DNA from: Dokdonella_A sp014338185
Lineage (GTDB): Bacteria > Pseudomonadota > Gammaproteobacteria > Xanthomonadales > Rhodanobacteraceae
Length of the DNA stretch: 37,032 nt
NCBI GenBank assembly: GCA_030263295.1
Contig: SZOS01000028.1
Span: 1 to 37,032 of the forward strand
Reading direction: 5' to 3'
In this document: positions 8,738 through 16,680 of the stretch, one piece after another
How positions within the stretch are numbered: position 1 is the first letter of the stretch
Layout: the number at the start of each line of letters is the position of its first letter
Program-made: the position numbers and the translations under genes
The notes under the pieces: model-generated
The model's database searches: none
What the model was told of the DNA's origin: nothing
Seen by the model: the letters and a program-made list of their open reading frames with translations, nothing else

Positions 8738-9462
8738 GAACGCTGATCGTCGACGACGAACCGCTTGCGCGCGAACGCCTGCGCGCGCTGCTCGCCGAGT
8801 GCGACGGCGTAGAGGTGGTCGGCGAGGCCGGCAATGGTGCCGACGCGCTCGCGGCCGCGGCCAGCCTCACGCCCGAGCTCGTGTTGCTCGATATCCGCAT
8901 GCCCGGCATCGACGGCCTGGAGACCGCGCGCCACCTGGCCGGTTTCCCGAGTCCGCCTGCCGTGGTGTTCTGCACCGCCTACGGCGACCACGCGCTGGAG
9001 GCCTTCGAGGCCAGCGCCGTCGACTACCTGCTCAAGCCGGTGCGTGGCGAGCGCCTGCGCACCGCGCTCGACAAGGTGCGACGCTGGACCGCACAGGGTC
9101 ACGCACGCGAGTCGGCTGCCCCCGGCGCCGTGCGCTCGCACCTGTGCGCGCGCGTGCGCGGCAGCCTCGTGCTGGTGCCGATCACCGATGTGCACTACCT
9201 GCTGGCCGAGGACAAGTACGTGGTCGTGCACCATCGCGGCGGCCAGGTGCTCATCGAGGAACCGCTCAAGGCGCTGGAGGACGAGTTCGGCCCGCGCTTC
9301 GTGCGCATCCACCGCAACTGCCTGGTCGCGCGCGAGCACCTGACTGGCCTCAGGCGCGACACGCAGGGCCGGCTCATGGCCATCGTTGCCGGGGTCGACA
9401 CGCCACTGGAAATCAGCCGGCGCAACCTGCCGATGTTGCGCAAGCTGATCAGGACCCTATGA
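8734..9462 (+). CDS. algR: AlgR-type LytTR response regulator
   Basis: DNA-binding response regulator of 242 residues. Residues 1-120 form the receiver domain, with acidic pair Asp7-Asp8, phospho-acceptor Asp53 in LLDIRMPG and Lys near residue 102 (LLKPVRGER). Residues ~135-242 form a LytTR DNA-binding domain, seen in the segments HLCARVRGSLVLVPITDVHYL, YVVVHHRGGQVLIEEPLKAL and FVRIHRNCLV. It overlaps algZ by four bases upstream and hemC by four bases downstream, so the three genes are translationally coupled. AlgR in Pseudomonas governs alginate and type IV pilus genes; the target set here is unknown. Confidence 0.92.
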   Translation: MRTLIVDDEPLARERLRALLAECDGVEVVGEAGNGADALAAAASLTPELVLLDIRMPGIDGLETARHLAGFPSPPAVVFCTAYGDHALEAFEASAVDYLLKPVRGERLRTALDKVRRWTAQGHARESAAPGAVRSHLCARVRGSLVLVPITDVHYLLAEDKYVVVHHRGGQVLIEEPLKALEDEFGPRFVRIHRNCLVAREHLTGLRRDTQGRLMAIVAGVDTPLEISRRNLPMLRKLIRTL

Positions 9463-10394
9463 ACACGCTACGCATCGCCACCCGCCAGAGCGCACTCGCG
9501 CTGTGGCAAGCCGAACACGTCGCCGCACGCCTGCGCGCGGTGCACCCGCAGTTGCACGTCGAGCTCGTGCCGATGACCACGCGCGGCGACCAGATCCTGG
9601 ATCGGCCGCTAGCGAGCATCGGCGGCAAGGGCCTGTTCCTCAAGGAGTTGGAAGTCGCATTGCAGCAAGGTCGCGCCGACATCGCGGTGCACTCGCTCAA
9701 GGATGTGCCGATGACGCTCGAACCCGGCTTTGCGATCGCCGCGGTGCTCGAGCGCGCCGATGCCGCCGATGCCTTCGTCAGCTCGCGCTACGACGAGCTC
9801 GCACAACTGCCGCGGCGCGCGCGCGTGGGCACCTCCTCGCTGCGGCGGCAGGCCCAGCTGCGCGCGCTGCGGCCCGACCTGCAGGTGCTCGACCTGCGCG
9901 GCAACGTCAACACGCGCCTGGCCAGGCTCGATGCGGGCGAGTACGACGCGATCGTGCTCGCCTGCGCCGGACTGGAACGGCTCGGGCTGGCATCGCGCAT
10001 CCGCGCGCGCCTGTGTGCGCCGCAATGGCTGTGCGCAGTCGGCCAGGGCGCGATCGCGATCGAGTGCCGCACCGACGACGCCACGGCCGCGGCCTGGGTG
10101 GCGCCGCTCGACGATGCCACCACGCGCCGCTGCACCGATGCCGAACGGGCGATGAGCCTGGCCCTGCACGGCAGCTGCAACGTGCCCATCGCCGCCTACG
10201 CGCTCGACACCGAAGCCGGCCTCAGCCTGTGGGGACTGGTCGGCGACGCCGCCTCGGGCCGCTTGCTGCGCGCACAGGCCAGCGCATCGCCACAGGCTGC
10301 GCAGGCGCTCGGCCAACGCGTGGCGCAGCTGCTGCGCGAACAGGGCGCCGACGCGCTGCTTGGCGGACATGCCGAGGGGACCGCGCAGGACTGA
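9459..10394 (+). CDS. hemC: hydroxymethylbilane synthase (porphobilinogen deaminase)
   Basis: Joins four porphobilinogen units into hydroxymethylbilane for heme and siroheme synthesis in the cytoplasm. The 311-residue length is normal. Visible motifs are RIATRQSALALWQAEHV at the N-terminus, IGGKGLFLKELE, HSLKDVPM, GTSSLRRQAQL, DLRGNVNTRL and the cofactor-binding cysteine (about Cys240) in LHGSCNVPIAAYA. The ATG at 9459 overlaps the algR stop (ATGA). In pseudomonads hemD often follows hemC; here the next gene is an opposing DUF481 gene, so hemD must lie elsewhere. Confidence 0.97.
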   Translation: MNTLRIATRQSALALWQAEHVAARLRAVHPQLHVELVPMTTRGDQILDRPLASIGGKGLFLKELEVALQQGRADIAVHSLKDVPMTLEPGFAIAAVLERADAADAFVSSRYDELAQLPRRARVGTSSLRRQAQLRALRPDLQVLDLRGNVNTRLARLDAGEYDAIVLACAGLERLGLASRIRARLCAPQWLCAVGQGAIAIECRTDDATAAAWVAPLDDATTRRCTDAERAMSLALHGSCNVPIAAYALDTEAGLSLWGLVGDAASGRLLRAQASASPQAAQALGQRVAQLLREQGADALLGGHAEGTAQD

Positions 10395-10458
10395 CGTCGC
10401 GGGGTTGGGTTCTCGTCGGTGGTGGGTTCGTCCCGCACTGGGCGGGTCGCTGGCGCTT

Positions 10459-10523
10459 GTGGGCGTTGGTGGACGTTCGGTCGTCTGCTTCGGCGCGACA
10501 ACCGAACGAACATCAGCGCCCAC
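10459..10523. terminator. long imperfect hairpin between convergent hemC and DUF481 gene
   Basis: Two 27-base arms (10459-10485 and 10497-10523) match as an inverted repeat at 22 of 27 positions, plus two G-T pairs, around an 11-base loop. No T tract follows on either strand. Its place between two gene ends suggests a bidirectional terminator or transcript-protecting hairpin; a repeat-family (REP-like) origin is also possible. Confidence 0.5.
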
Positions 10524-10560
10524 GTGCGCCTGCGCACCCCGCACGCAATGCGCGCCGTGA

Positions 10561-11400
10561 TCAGCCGCCGAAGTTGTAGACGAGATTGGTGGTGATGAGC
10601 TGGTCGGTCTTCTTGACCCCGGCCGGCGCGTCGGTGTTGTGGCGCACCTGGTAGGCGAGCTTGAGCGCGAACGCCTTGTTGATCGCGACCGACAGGCCCG
10701 CGTCGTTCTGCACGAAGGTATTGTCGCTGCCCGCTTCCACCAGCAGAGTGTCGACCAGCGCCGTCGATTCGGTCAGCTGGTGCTTGTAGGCAACCAGGCC
10801 GCGCGCGATGAGTTCGCCTTCGGAGGAGAAGCGATGGATCACCGGCAGGTGGGTGGCCGGGTCCAGCTCGGGGCCGGAGACGTCGTTCTTGCGGTAGTGC
10901 TTGTAGCCGGGGCCGATTTCGAACGACAGCTCGTTGCGCGCGTTCTTGAGCACGGTGTAGCCGTAACCGACCGAGGCCACGGCCTGGTACTGGAACGGCG
11001 AGAAATCATCGTTCTCGTAGCGCAGTGCACCCACGAGATAGCTGCGCTCGTCGAACTTGTAGCCGACCGCGCCACCGAGCTCGTAGCGGTTGGCTGTGGT
11101 GTCATAGGCCTTGACCGTGTTGACGACCGGGTTGCCGTTGGCATCCACGCCCGCCACATGGGTCTTGACCTCGCCCTTGGAGCGCAACGCGGTGAGGTAC
11201 ACGCTGTGCTTCCAGCGCGCGTCTTCCTGCTTGAACGCGAGCTTGGCGTTGAGATTCTCGGACTTGGCGTTGCCACGCGCCATCGCCAGGCCGGCCTCGC
11301 CGGTACCGGACCAGCCGTCACTGGTGGCGGCATCATCGGCGAGCGCGGCGACGGGAAATGCGGCCAGCAGCAGCGCCGCCAGCAGGGTCTTGCTGTTCAT
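10561..11400 (-). CDS. DUF481 (YdiY-like) outer-membrane protein
   Basis: The 279-residue protein has a Sec signal peptide (MNSKTLLAALLLAAFPVAALA) followed by alternating beta-strand sequence typical of the DUF481/YdiY family of small outer-membrane barrels: WSGTGEAGLAMARGNAKSENLNA, YKFDERSYLVGALRYENDDFSPF, a conserved GPGYKHYR segment, and a final strand ending LVYNFGG. The family has no settled function; some members respond to acid or salt stress. The start ATG at 11400 has AGGAG eight bases upstream; a longer frame to 11466 lacks this and would bury the signal peptide. It faces hemC tail to tail and appears monocistronic. Confidence 0.87.
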   Translation of the reverse strand: MNSKTLLAALLLAAFPVAALADDAATSDGWSGTGEAGLAMARGNAKSENLNAKLAFKQEDARWKHSVYLTALRSKGEVKTHVAGVDANGNPVVNTVKAYDTTANRYELGGAVGYKFDERSYLVGALRYENDDFSPFQYQAVASVGYGYTVLKNARNELSFEIGPGYKHYRKNDVSGPELDPATHLPVIHRFSSEGELIARGLVAYKHQLTESTALVDTLLVEAGSDNTFVQNDAGLSVAINKAFALKLAYQVRHNTDAPAGVKKTDQLITTNLVYNFGG

Positions 11401-11537
11401 CGTTGTTTCTCCTGCGAAATTCGAGGCACGGGCGCGGCCGTACGGCCGCATGGTGCAGCGCGTCATGGTAGGCCGCAGCCTTGAATTCGCGGTGAACGGA
11501 CGCGCGGACGCGCGTCAACAATGGTGACGTGGGCGCG

Positions 11538-13298
11538 CTACTGCAGCGGCCAGAAGCGCGGGATCAGGATCATCGACAGCATGCAGAACAGCGCGATCAG
11601 CGGGATGCCCACCTTCATGAAGTCGACGAAGCGGTAGCCGCCGGCGTAGTACACCATCGTGTTGGTCGGGTAGCCGACCGGGGTTGCGAACGAGGTGGCC
11701 GCGGCAAACGCGACCGCGATCACGAACGGGCGCGGATCCGCATGCGCCGCGTGCGCCACCGACACCGCGATGCCGGCCATGAGTACCACCGACGGATTGT
11801 GGCCCATGAGTTCGGTGAGCAGCGCGGTGAGCAGGTAGACCATGAGCAGCGCGGCCAGTGCGCCGTGGTCGCCGACCAGACGCATGCCGCCATCGACCAG
11901 TGCCTGCGACAGGCCGCTGTTCTCGATCGCGGTGCCCAGCGGCAGGATCGCCGCGAGCAGCACGATGATCTTCCAGTCGATACCCTTGTACAGGTCGCGC
12001 CGGCCGTAGCAACCGGCCACCGCCATCGCCACCGCGCCGGCCAGCGCCGCAACCGGAATCGGCAGCCAGCGCAGGCCCGACACCCCGATCACACCGAGCA
12101 TGATGAGCGCGGCCGCCCATGCGCGGCGTGGCGTGTGGCGGGTGTCCTCGCGCTCATTGAGCACGACGAAGCGATCGTCGGCGCGCAGCCATGCCGCATC
12201 GCCACTGGTGAGCAGCAGCAGCACGTCGCCAGCGATCAGGCGCACGTCCTTGAGCGCGTCACGCAGCACCTGGCCGCGCCGGCGGATCGCGAGCACGCTC
12301 GCATCGTGCGCGCGCTGCAGGTTGAGGTCGCCCAGCGAACGGCCCTCGATCGGTGAATCCGGCCGCACCATCACCTCGACCAGCAGGCGGGTCTTGCCGT
12401 TGCTTACGCCGTAGTGGCTTTCCGGGTTGATCTCCAGATCGGCGCGCATGCGCATGTCGTCGATGCGCTCCCACTCGCCGCGCACCAGCAGCACGTCACC
12501 GGCCTCGATGCGCTGCTCGCGCGGTGCCCACAGGTGTTGTTCACCGCGCAGCAGTTCCAGTGGATACACGCCGTACGCCTCGCCCAGCCGCGCGCTCGCG
12601 ATCGTGCGCCCGACCAGCGGCGAGCCTTTCTTGACGCGCAGTTCGGTGACATAGCTGCCCGACTCGCTCTCGCTGGGCAGGTCGGCCTCGCTGCCACGCG
12701 CGAGCAGCCAGCGCCCGACCAGCATGAGGTAGGCGATGCCGGCCACCGCAAGGATCGCGCCGAGCTTGGTGAACTCGAACACGCCAAAGCCGGTGAGGCC
12801 GGCCTTGCGCGCGAGGCTGTCGGCCAGCAGGTTCGAGGAAGTGCCCAGCAGCGTGCACACGCCGCCCATCTGCGCCGCGAACGCCATCGGCATGAGCACG
12901 CGGCTGGGCGAGGTGTGGGTGCGCGCGCACACGCGCAGCGCCAGCGGCAGGAACATCGCCACCAGCGCCACATTCTTGATGAACGCACCCATCGGCGCGA
13001 TCGCGAGCATGAGCGCGAGGCTCAGCAGCCACGGCTTGCGGATGCGGGACAGGCGCTGGATCAACGGGTTGAGCGCACCCGATCGTTCGATGCCCAGGCT
13101 CAGCGCGAACATCGCCGCGACAGTGACCGTGGCCTCGTTGCTGAAGCCGGCCAGCGCCTCGTGCGGGGTGACCAGGTCGAACAGCACCAGCAGCACGAGC
13201 ACGATGAGCGCGACGATGTCCACGCGCACCTTTTCGCTCGCGAACAGCGCGATGGCCGCCAGCACGATCGCCAGCGTGCCCCAGGCAGCCAGGCTCAT
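11538..13298 (-). CDS. SLC13 (DASS) family permease with two RCK_C domains
   Basis: Inner-membrane anion transporter. The 586-residue protein has two hydrophobic halves (about residues 1-205 and 395-586) separated by a soluble middle with two RCK_C/TrkA-C domains (about 220-385), seen as SPLVGRTIASARLGEAYGV and SPIEGRSLGDLNLQRAHDA followed by AGDVLLLL. Transporter motifs include AMFALSLGIERSGAL in the first half and FATPVGYPTNTMVY near the C-terminus. Family members of this layout carry sulfate, dicarboxylates or other anions, and RCK_C domains usually bind a small regulatory ligand; the substrate cannot be assigned here. The start ATG at 13298 has GGAG eight bases upstream. Confidence 0.88.
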   Translation of the reverse strand: MSLAAWGTLAIVLAAIALFASEKVRVDIVALIVLVLLVLFDLVTPHEALAGFSNEATVTVAAMFALSLGIERSGALNPLIQRLSRIRKPWLLSLALMLAIAPMGAFIKNVALVAMFLPLALRVCARTHTSPSRVLMPMAFAAQMGGVCTLLGTSSNLLADSLARKAGLTGFGVFEFTKLGAILAVAGIAYLMLVGRWLLARGSEADLPSESESGSYVTELRVKKGSPLVGRTIASARLGEAYGVYPLELLRGEQHLWAPREQRIEAGDVLLVRGEWERIDDMRMRADLEINPESHYGVSNGKTRLLVEVMVRPDSPIEGRSLGDLNLQRAHDASVLAIRRRGQVLRDALKDVRLIAGDVLLLLTSGDAAWLRADDRFVVLNEREDTRHTPRRAWAAALIMLGVIGVSGLRWLPIPVAALAGAVAMAVAGCYGRRDLYKGIDWKIIVLLAAILPLGTAIENSGLSQALVDGGMRLVGDHGALAALLMVYLLTALLTELMGHNPSVVLMAGIAVSVAHAAHADPRPFVIAVAFAAATSFATPVGYPTNTMVYYAGGYRFVDFMKVGIPLIALFCMLSMILIPRFWPLQ

Positions 13299-13512
13299 GC
13301 GCGAGACTCCGCCGCGCGGGGTCGGCGCGCGCGATGGCTGGCGGTTGGGACCATGACGGGATCGAGTGGCATCGCGGGGCATGGTAGCCCAAGCCGCGCA
13401 ACTGCCGCAGGCCCGTCATGTGGCGCCGCGGCATACCCAAAGAAGCGCGGCGCAGAGCGGCGCGGCCGAACCCGGCGCGGCGCGCGGCCGGCGGCGCGGC
13501 GGGTCGCCCGGC

Positions 13513-14091
13513 TCAGGGCGCGTCGATGTGGATCGAGGGGTCGTTGTAGGCGCTGTAGCGCACGCGCGTGAGCGAGGCGCGGCCCATGAAGCTGCCGCTG
13601 GACTCGACCTGCAGCGGCAGGCCGCTCGCCAGCGAGATCCAGGCCTTGCACTGCGCCTTGACCGGCTGGGTCATGGTGTAGGCGTACACACGCACCGGCT
13701 CGCCGTCCAGGCTGCCGTCACCGACGAGCTCCACCTGCATGCCGCGTGCGATCTCGTCGACGAACTCGGGGTTGCGGTACTGCGCTGCAATCTTGCCCAC
13801 GCCCGGCACCGGCAGCGGCTGCAACCGGCCCCCGCCGAGGTCCGTGTACATGGTATCGCCGACGATCACGCTGACATGGCCCTTGGCATCGATGCGGTAG
13901 CGGTCGGGTGCGACGAAGCTCATCTGGCTGAGCGTTTCGCCCTTGTTGGCATTGATCACGCTGGCGCGAAAGCTCTTGGCCGCGAGGAACTTTGCAAACG
14001 CGGCGTGCAGCTCGTCCTTGGGCGCGGCGTGGACCAGCGGCACGACCAGCAGCAGGGCCACGCCAAGCAGACAGGAAGCAAGTGGTTTCAT
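13513..14091 (-). CDS. exported LolA-like protein of unknown function
   Basis: The 192-residue product starts with a clear signal peptide (MKPLASCLLGVALLLVVPLVHA) and should be periplasmic. The mature part (FAKFLAAKSFRASV, QMSFVAPDRYRID, VIVGDTMYTDL, then W.SLASGLPLQVE) resembles the half-barrel fold of LolA/RseB-type lipoprotein carriers, but I see no pair that would make it the true LolA. Start ATG at 14091 is supported by GGAGGA six to ten bases upstream. It diverges from the WYL regulator across a 127-base gap, so that regulator might control it. Function is unknown; the LolA-like call is from strand pattern and should be treated as tentative. Confidence 0.7.
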   Translation of the reverse strand: MKPLASCLLGVALLLVVPLVHAAPKDELHAAFAKFLAAKSFRASVINANKGETLSQMSFVAPDRYRIDAKGHVSVIVGDTMYTDLGGGRLQPLPVPGVGKIAAQYRNPEFVDEIARGMQVELVGDGSLDGEPVRVYAYTMTQPVKAQCKAWISLASGLPLQVESSGSFMGRASLTRVRYSAYNDPSIHIDAP

Positions 14092-14218
14092 CGGGTCCTC
14101 CAGCCAAAGGGGGATCAGCCAGCACCGCAGCATACACACAGGCCGGGGCTGTGCGATCCTGCGCCGCTGGCGATCCTGTTGCATGCTTGACGCAAGATCG
14201 CGCGCCCAGGGGACATCC

Positions 14219-15202
14219 ATGGACCGATACGAACGCATACTCACGCTGCACCGCACGCTCAAGGCCGCCCGCTACCCGGTGCCGTTCGCGCAGCTCAAGC
14301 AGGAACTGGGTTGCTCGCGGGCGACCGTGTATCGCGACATCGCCTTCCTGCGCGATGCACTGGGCGCGCCGATCGAAGGCGGCGAGGGCGAGCAGGCCGC
14401 GTTCCGTTATGCCGCGGGTGAAGGCGAGCGCTTCGAACTGCCGGGGCTGTGGCTGTCGAGCGAGGAGTTGGCCGCGCTGCTCGCGCTCAACGAGCTGCTC
14501 GGCCGCAGCGATCCGGGCGTGCTCGCCGGCGCGCTGGCGCCGTTCCGTGCGCGCATCGAGCGCCTGCTGTCGGACCATGCCAGCGGCCGCAGCCTGCCGA
14601 TGGAGCGCATCCGCGTGCTTGCGAGCGGCTCGCGACGGCTCGACCAGAACGTGTTCCGCACGGTGGCGGGCGCGGTACTCGGGCGGCAACGCCTCAAGTT
14701 CGGCTATCGCGCGCGCTCGACCGATGCGAGCACGCAGCGCGTGGCGTCGCCGCAACGGCTGGCCCACTACCGCGACAACTGGTACCTCGACGCCTGGGAC
14801 CACAGCCGTGACGGCCTGCGCAGCTTCGCGCTCGACCGCATCAGCGCGCCCGTGACGCTGGCCGAGCCCGCGCTGGACCGCGCCGCGGAAGAGCTCGATG
14901 CGCACCTGGCGGCGAGCTACGGCATCTTCTCGGGCGCGCCCAAGGCCTGGGCCACGCTGCGCTTCTCGCCGCACGCGGCGCGCTGGGTCGCCGACGAGCA
15001 CTGGCATTCGCAGCAGCAGGGCACACGCCTGGCCGACGGCCGCTATGAACTCAAGCTGCCCTACTCCAATTCGCGCGAGCTGCTCATGGACGTGTTGCGC
15101 TACGGCGCCGATGCCGAAGTGGTGGCACCGGTGTCGCTGCGCGAGGAAATGAAGATCATGTTGCAGCTCGCGCTGGGTGCCTACCAGGAGCACACGCCAT
15201 GA
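14219..15202 (+). CDS. YafY-type helix-turn-helix / WYL domain transcriptional regulator
   Basis: Cytoplasmic DNA-binding protein of 327 residues. Residues 1-60 form an HTH_11-type winged helix (RYERILTLHRTLKAARYPV, LGCSRATVYRDIAFLRDALG). The WYL ligand-binding domain lies at about residues 150-230 with HYRDNWYLDAWDH, followed by the WCX extension. WYL domains sense nucleic-acid or nucleotide-like ligands in the cases studied. AGGGGA lies upstream of the ATG at 14219. Its stop overlaps the patatin start by four bases (ATGA), so the two are made together, and it diverges from the LolA-like gene. Confidence 0.9.
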   Translation: MDRYERILTLHRTLKAARYPVPFAQLKQELGCSRATVYRDIAFLRDALGAPIEGGEGEQAAFRYAAGEGERFELPGLWLSSEELAALLALNELLGRSDPGVLAGALAPFRARIERLLSDHASGRSLPMERIRVLASGSRRLDQNVFRTVAGAVLGRQRLKFGYRARSTDASTQRVASPQRLAHYRDNWYLDAWDHSRDGLRSFALDRISAPVTLAEPALDRAAEELDAHLAASYGIFSGAPKAWATLRFSPHAARWVADEHWHSQQQGTRLADGRYELKLPYSNSRELLMDVLRYGADAEVVAPVSLREEMKIMLQLALGAYQEHTP

Positions 15203-16182
15203 ACGCGGGTGGCACGGCACCCGCGACCGCGCGGCGCATCTCGCTGGTGCTCGGTTCGGGCGGTGCGCGCGGCTATGCCCACATCGGCGCGATCGAGGAA
15301 CTGCGCGCGCAGGGTTACACCATCGAGGCGATCTCGGGCAGCTCGATGGGCGCGCTGGTCGGCGGCGTCCATGCGGCCGGCAAGCTCGACGCCTTCCATG
15401 ACTTCGTCAACCCCTTGCAGCGGCTGGACGTGCTGCGCCTGATCGACTGGAGCTGGCGCGGTGGCGGCCTGATCAAGGGCGACCGCATCGGCGGCGTGCT
15501 GCGCGAGCTCGTCGGTGACGTGCGCATCGAGGACCTGCCGGTGCGCTACACCGCGGTCGCGGTCGACCTGGATGCGCACCGCGAGGTGTGGTTCTCGCGC
15601 GGCGCGCTGTTCGATGCGATCCGCGCCTCGATCGCGATCCCGACGGTGTTCCGACCGCACCGCTACGAGGGCCGGCTGCTGGTCGATGGCGGCCTGCTCA
15701 ACCCCTTGCCGGTGTCGCCCACGCTGCGCGATCTCACCGAGGCCACCATCGCGGTCGACGTCAATGCACCGGCCGAAGCGTTGGGCAAGCCCGCATCCGC
15801 GATGCCCGCACCCGCCACCGAGCCGACTCCAGCAGCCACGGCGGCCGACGCCGCCACCACCAACCACGATGCCGGCCACGGCCTGCGCAAGCGCCGCTTC
15901 GCCGCGCTGCTGGACGCATTCGCCGAACGCCACGAGCGTCGCGCCGCCGAGCACGAGCCCGGCGCGATCGAGCTGTTCGCCCGCTCGCTCGACGTGGTGC
16001 AGGCGACCATGACGCGCCTCAAGCTCGCCGCGCAGCCGCCCGACCTGCTCATCACGATTCCGCGCAACGCATGTGCGTTCTACGAGTTCCATCGCGCGGG
16101 CGAGCTCATCGAACTCGGCCGCCAGCGCACCCGCGAAGCCCTCGCGCGCTGGCAACGCCCGGTGGTGCGCTGGCGCGGCTGA
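15199..16182 (+). CDS. patatin-like phospholipase (RssA-type)
   Basis: Serine lipid hydrolase using a Ser-Asp dyad. The 327-residue protein has no signal peptide. It shows the glycine-rich oxyanion loop GSGGARGYAH (residues 19-28), nucleophile Ser49 in GSSMG, and catalytic Asp163 in VDGGLLNPLP. Between residues ~195 and 225 there is an Ala/Pro/Thr-rich insert (PAPATEPTPAATAADAATT) that looks like a flexible linker. The C-terminal helix region ends RWQRPVVRWRG. It is translationally coupled to the WYL regulator and followed 72 bases later by the toxin-antitoxin pair. Substrate unknown; family members release fatty acids from phospholipids. Confidence 0.9.
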   Translation: MNAGGTAPATARRISLVLGSGGARGYAHIGAIEELRAQGYTIEAISGSSMGALVGGVHAAGKLDAFHDFVNPLQRLDVLRLIDWSWRGGGLIKGDRIGGVLRELVGDVRIEDLPVRYTAVAVDLDAHREVWFSRGALFDAIRASIAIPTVFRPHRYEGRLLVDGGLLNPLPVSPTLRDLTEATIAVDVNAPAEALGKPASAMPAPATEPTPAATAADAATTNHDAGHGLRKRRFAALLDAFAERHERRAAEHEPGAIELFARSLDVVQATMTRLKLAAQPPDLLITIPRNACAFYEFHRAGELIELGRQRTREALARWQRPVVRWRG

Positions 16183-16204
16183 GGCGCGTGGGCCCCGCGC
16201 CGTG

Positions 16205-16237
16205 TGTCAGATGGCGTTACAATCACGCCAAGTGACA
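16205..16237. promoter_or_regulatory. dyad operator with embedded -10 upstream of the Xre/RES pair
   Basis: Two 13-base arms (16205-16217 and 16225-16237) form an inverted repeat with 11 of 13 matches (outer TGTCA/TGACA, inner GGCGT/ACGCC) around a 7-base spacer. The spacer contains TACAAT (16218-16223), a good -10 hexamer. No strong -35 is seen. Its position, 17 bases before the antitoxin start, fits autorepression by the Xre protein, as is usual for such operons. Confidence 0.6.
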
Positions 16238-16254
16238 GCGATAGCGGAGCTGTG

Positions 16255-16680
16255 ATGACGATTCTTGCCGAACCCGCCGTGCTCAGGTTTCTTGGCGTCA
16301 AGGGCGCACCGCGCGCGCGGCAACGCCGGCCCGTGCCGGCGCCGGTGATCACGTTCGGTGCGGTGCGCGCGCTCAAGGAGCGCCTGCAGCTGGATGACAA
16401 CGCTGCCTCCCGGCTCGCGGGCATGCCGCCGCGCACCTACCAGCGGCGCAAGGCCGCCGACGCCGAGCTGTCCGCCGCCGAGGCCGATGCAACCCTGCGC
16501 AGTGCGCGCATCGTGCAGCAGGCCATCGGCGTGTTCGGTGACCAAACGCGTGCAGTGGCCTGGCTCAAGCGCGCCAGTCCGCTGCTCGGCGGCGTGCCGC
16601 TGGAGATGGTGTCGAGCGATGCGGGCGCCAAGGCGGTCGCGGACGAACTCACACGCATCCACATGGGCGACTACGCCTGA
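16255..16680 (+). CDS. Xre/MbcA/ParS-type antitoxin (DUF2384)
   Basis: Antitoxin of a type II RES/Xre system: it binds and neutralises the RES toxin and usually represses its own operon. The 141-residue protein has an N-terminal helical DNA-binding part (about residues 30-80: ITFGAVRALKERLQ, ASRLAGMPPRTYQRRKA) and a C-terminal DUF2384 toxin-binding domain (AIGVFGDQTRAVAWLKRASPLLGGVPLEMVSSDAGAK region). The start ATG at 16255 has GGAG five bases upstream; an in-frame GTG at 16204 falls on the edge of the operator dyad and is rejected. The stop TGA shares its A with the toxin ATG. Confidence 0.88.
   Translation: MTILAEPAVLRFLGVKGAPRARQRRPVPAPVITFGAVRALKERLQLDDNAASRLAGMPPRTYQRRKAADAELSAAEADATLRSARIVQQAIGVFGDQTRAVAWLKRASPLLGGVPLEMVSSDAGAKAVADELTRIHMGDYA

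Noticed and set aside
16204..16254. Longer N-terminus for the Xre antitoxin from GTG 16204
   Set aside because: It begins at the edge of the operator dyad and has no ribosome site; ATG 16255 has GGAG at five bases.
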